Source of the DNA: Heterodera schachtii
Taxonomy: Eukaryota > Nematoda > Chromadorea > Rhabditida > Heteroderidae
Direction: 5' to 3'
NCBI GenBank assembly: GCA_023374025.1
Contig: SIJG01000152.1
Coordinates: 62,001-126,000 of the forward strand
Length of the DNA stretch: 64,000 nucleotides
Made by a program: the position numbers and the translations under genes. Shown here piece by piece: positions 62,201 to 64,000 of the stretch. The notes under the pieces are model-generated. The model did not search any database. It saw only the letters and a list, made by a program, of their open reading frames with translations, and was not told where the DNA came from. Within the stretch, counting starts at the first letter, position 1. The number at the start of each line of letters is the position of its first letter.

Positions 62201-64000
62201 TCCATGTTTTATACTTAAACTTTAATTATGCTTATTTTCTTCAATTTTAATGTTTAGCGATGGTCAAAAATTATAATTTATATTATAATAACATTTGAAT
62301 AATACTTTTACAAATTTAACAAAGAAAAATATTTTAGATTAATTAATTTATTTTTATATAATAAGCGAAATATTATATTATATTTTTAGATTTTAATTCA
62401 AAATTATATGCTCTTACCTGCTAACTAACAGATCATATTTTAAAATTTCACAAAATTATTATTTTTTTGAATTGAATCAAATTCCGCAAAAAATTTTGCG
62501 CGTTGCTTCCATAGCGCAATATTCACATAAATTCCTTGATTTATTTTCTATTTTATAAAGATTTAATTTTTAAATCATGTGAAGGACACCGAATTTGAAA
62601 TTTGGTCTAAAAATACACGAATCTTCGCTCTATTATTAAAATTGTAATTGAATTATTATTTTTTATCTTTAATTGTGTTAAAAAATACTATTCTTTTTAT
62701 TTTATTTAATTACTATACATTATTTCATTTTCCATGAATTATTAAATTTTGAGAAAATTTTCTTTATTTTATTATTGAATTTTTTTATATTTGTAATAAA
62801 AATTATTTTTATTTTACATATTTCATGCCTAAATTCACTCACTATGTATACTGATTTGGTGCGTCCTTTTGCCTAAAATTTTTCATTTTTCGCATTTTTT
62901 AAATAATTATCCATTGTGTTCTTTAAAAATAAGCCAAGAAATCACCAAATTTATGAAAAAATGAAAATAAATGTAAAAATATTTCAAAATCAAAAAGAAT
63001 TTTATGAAAAAAGGAAAACATTCACAAAAAATGGCGACTAACATAATCATTTTACAGTTAGAAGCATTTTTATTTTTAAATTGTTTTGCCACATTTAAAT
63101 TTAATGTTTAATTTTTTGTGTTTCTATTATATTTTCAGCATTAAGATTAAAATGTAACTGTTTAATTAGATAAATTTATTAGTAAAATAATAACCAAATA
63201 AAATAAATAATCAAAATAATAATATAAATATTTTGAATTTCATTATTAAATATTTGTTTTTCATTTAAATAAGTTCTTTCTTTACGTAACTTGTCCGTTT
63301 ATGCTAATTGATCTCCATGTCTGGTAGGATTTATGATTTGTATTGCAATGTTCAATTATCAATGTTATTTTATTCTTTTGTTTTTTTTTACAAATTCGTT
63401 TTTCGTAAAATAATATTGAATAAAAAGGTTCATTTATAAATTTATTCTTTTTTATCTTTAATAAAATTACACTTCTTTTAATTAAACAATTATTTTAGTA
63501 ATGTATTTTTATTTAATTAATGTAAATTTTTATATTCGTCTAATTATGATATTATGTGGGAAGAAATTAATAAGACTTTCTTTATTCATATATTTTATTT
63601 ATTTTTTAATTATTCAGTTCTTCTAAATTCCAAAAAATATTTTTCTCTTAATTACAATAACATTTTAATGATTCAATAACACTGACATATAACGATAATT
63701 CAATGCTGATTAACGTTAGATAATAATTTTTAAATAATATACTTCTATATTTTATACTATTTAATTTTTCTTAATTATAAACAATATTTGTTTTAACACA
63801 AAAGACTATTTTTGGCCAAATCAAAAATTACAAAACTGTATAAATCTATTCAATTATTCATATCACCGTTGATATCTTTGGTTATACCAATTAGAGATAA
63901 TTTTATTTAAATAAACAAAATAGTAAATAACACATAAAATTATCACACGACACCAAAATTGGGGCTTTGTTAAGCTTGACAAATTAATTTTGTTTTTTAT
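62201..64000. other. T-rich block to the window end, no gene seen
   Basis: T leads for nearly all of this stretch. The minus frame at 62907-63092 is Phe/Ile/Lys-rich and of random character. No structured element was found. Confidence 0.5.

Overview
This is an extremely A+T-rich eukaryotic window, roughly four fifths A+T by eye, in which I can support no complete protein-coding gene. There is no rRNA, no CRISPR array and no bacterial-style operon, and no frame reads as a known protein. Open frames of 60-110 codons do occur, but the longest lie in transposon debris and the rest are about what chance gives. What can be supported is non-autonomous transposons, dispersed repeats, short tandem arrays and long anonymous A- or T-rich DNA. 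The 8-bp target-site duplications and ends starting CAGGG/TAGGG point to hAT-type miniature elements. That, with very low GC, suggests an invertebrate such as a nematode or arthropod. A root-knot-nematode-like genome is plausible but unproven.

Layout. 1-16 kb: a 415-bp core that looks identical by eye occurs in opposite orientation at 1861-2275 and 15092-15508, inside arms of about 0.9-1 kb. Between the arms lie a three-level nested insertion (an old 600-bp-type element at about 5518-6975, a hAT-like element with a perfect 8-bp duplication at 5962-6866, and a further block holding a tRNA-like remnant), a GC island at 7345-7480, a foldback element at 7594-7809 and an intact 603-bp element at 14054-14656. 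16-27 kb: T-rich then A-rich DNA with GC-rich scraps, two coding-like but unproven small frames (19163-19339 minus, 20202-20333 plus) and 25-bp and 29-bp tandem arrays. 27-39 kb: mostly A-rich, with short duplications and miniature elements at 29509-29581, 32991-33392 and 37573-37652. 39-50 kb: T-rich, with a striking foldback at 44854-45352 whose arms are tandem arrays of a GC-rich 15-mer. 49.7-64 kb: more repeat debris, including a relative of the 603-bp element, a minisatellite at 58996-59116 and a roughly 1-kb GC-spiked repeat at 59380-60425.

Two patterns cut across the window. First, A-rich and T-rich blocks of 1-5 kb alternate on the + strand with fairly sharp switches, such as near 16255, 21240, 33900, 39030 and 62200. 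Second, nearly every GC-rich spot is a transposon end, a hairpin or a tandem array, so GC content alone marks the mobile DNA. A GC-rich hairpin with a GATA loop recurs with pairing-preserving changes, and the 14-mer ATTCGTGATCAGCG is shared by otherwise different repeats. No genes can be shown to work together here; the window is best read as intergenic or giant-intron DNA shaped by miniature transposons.
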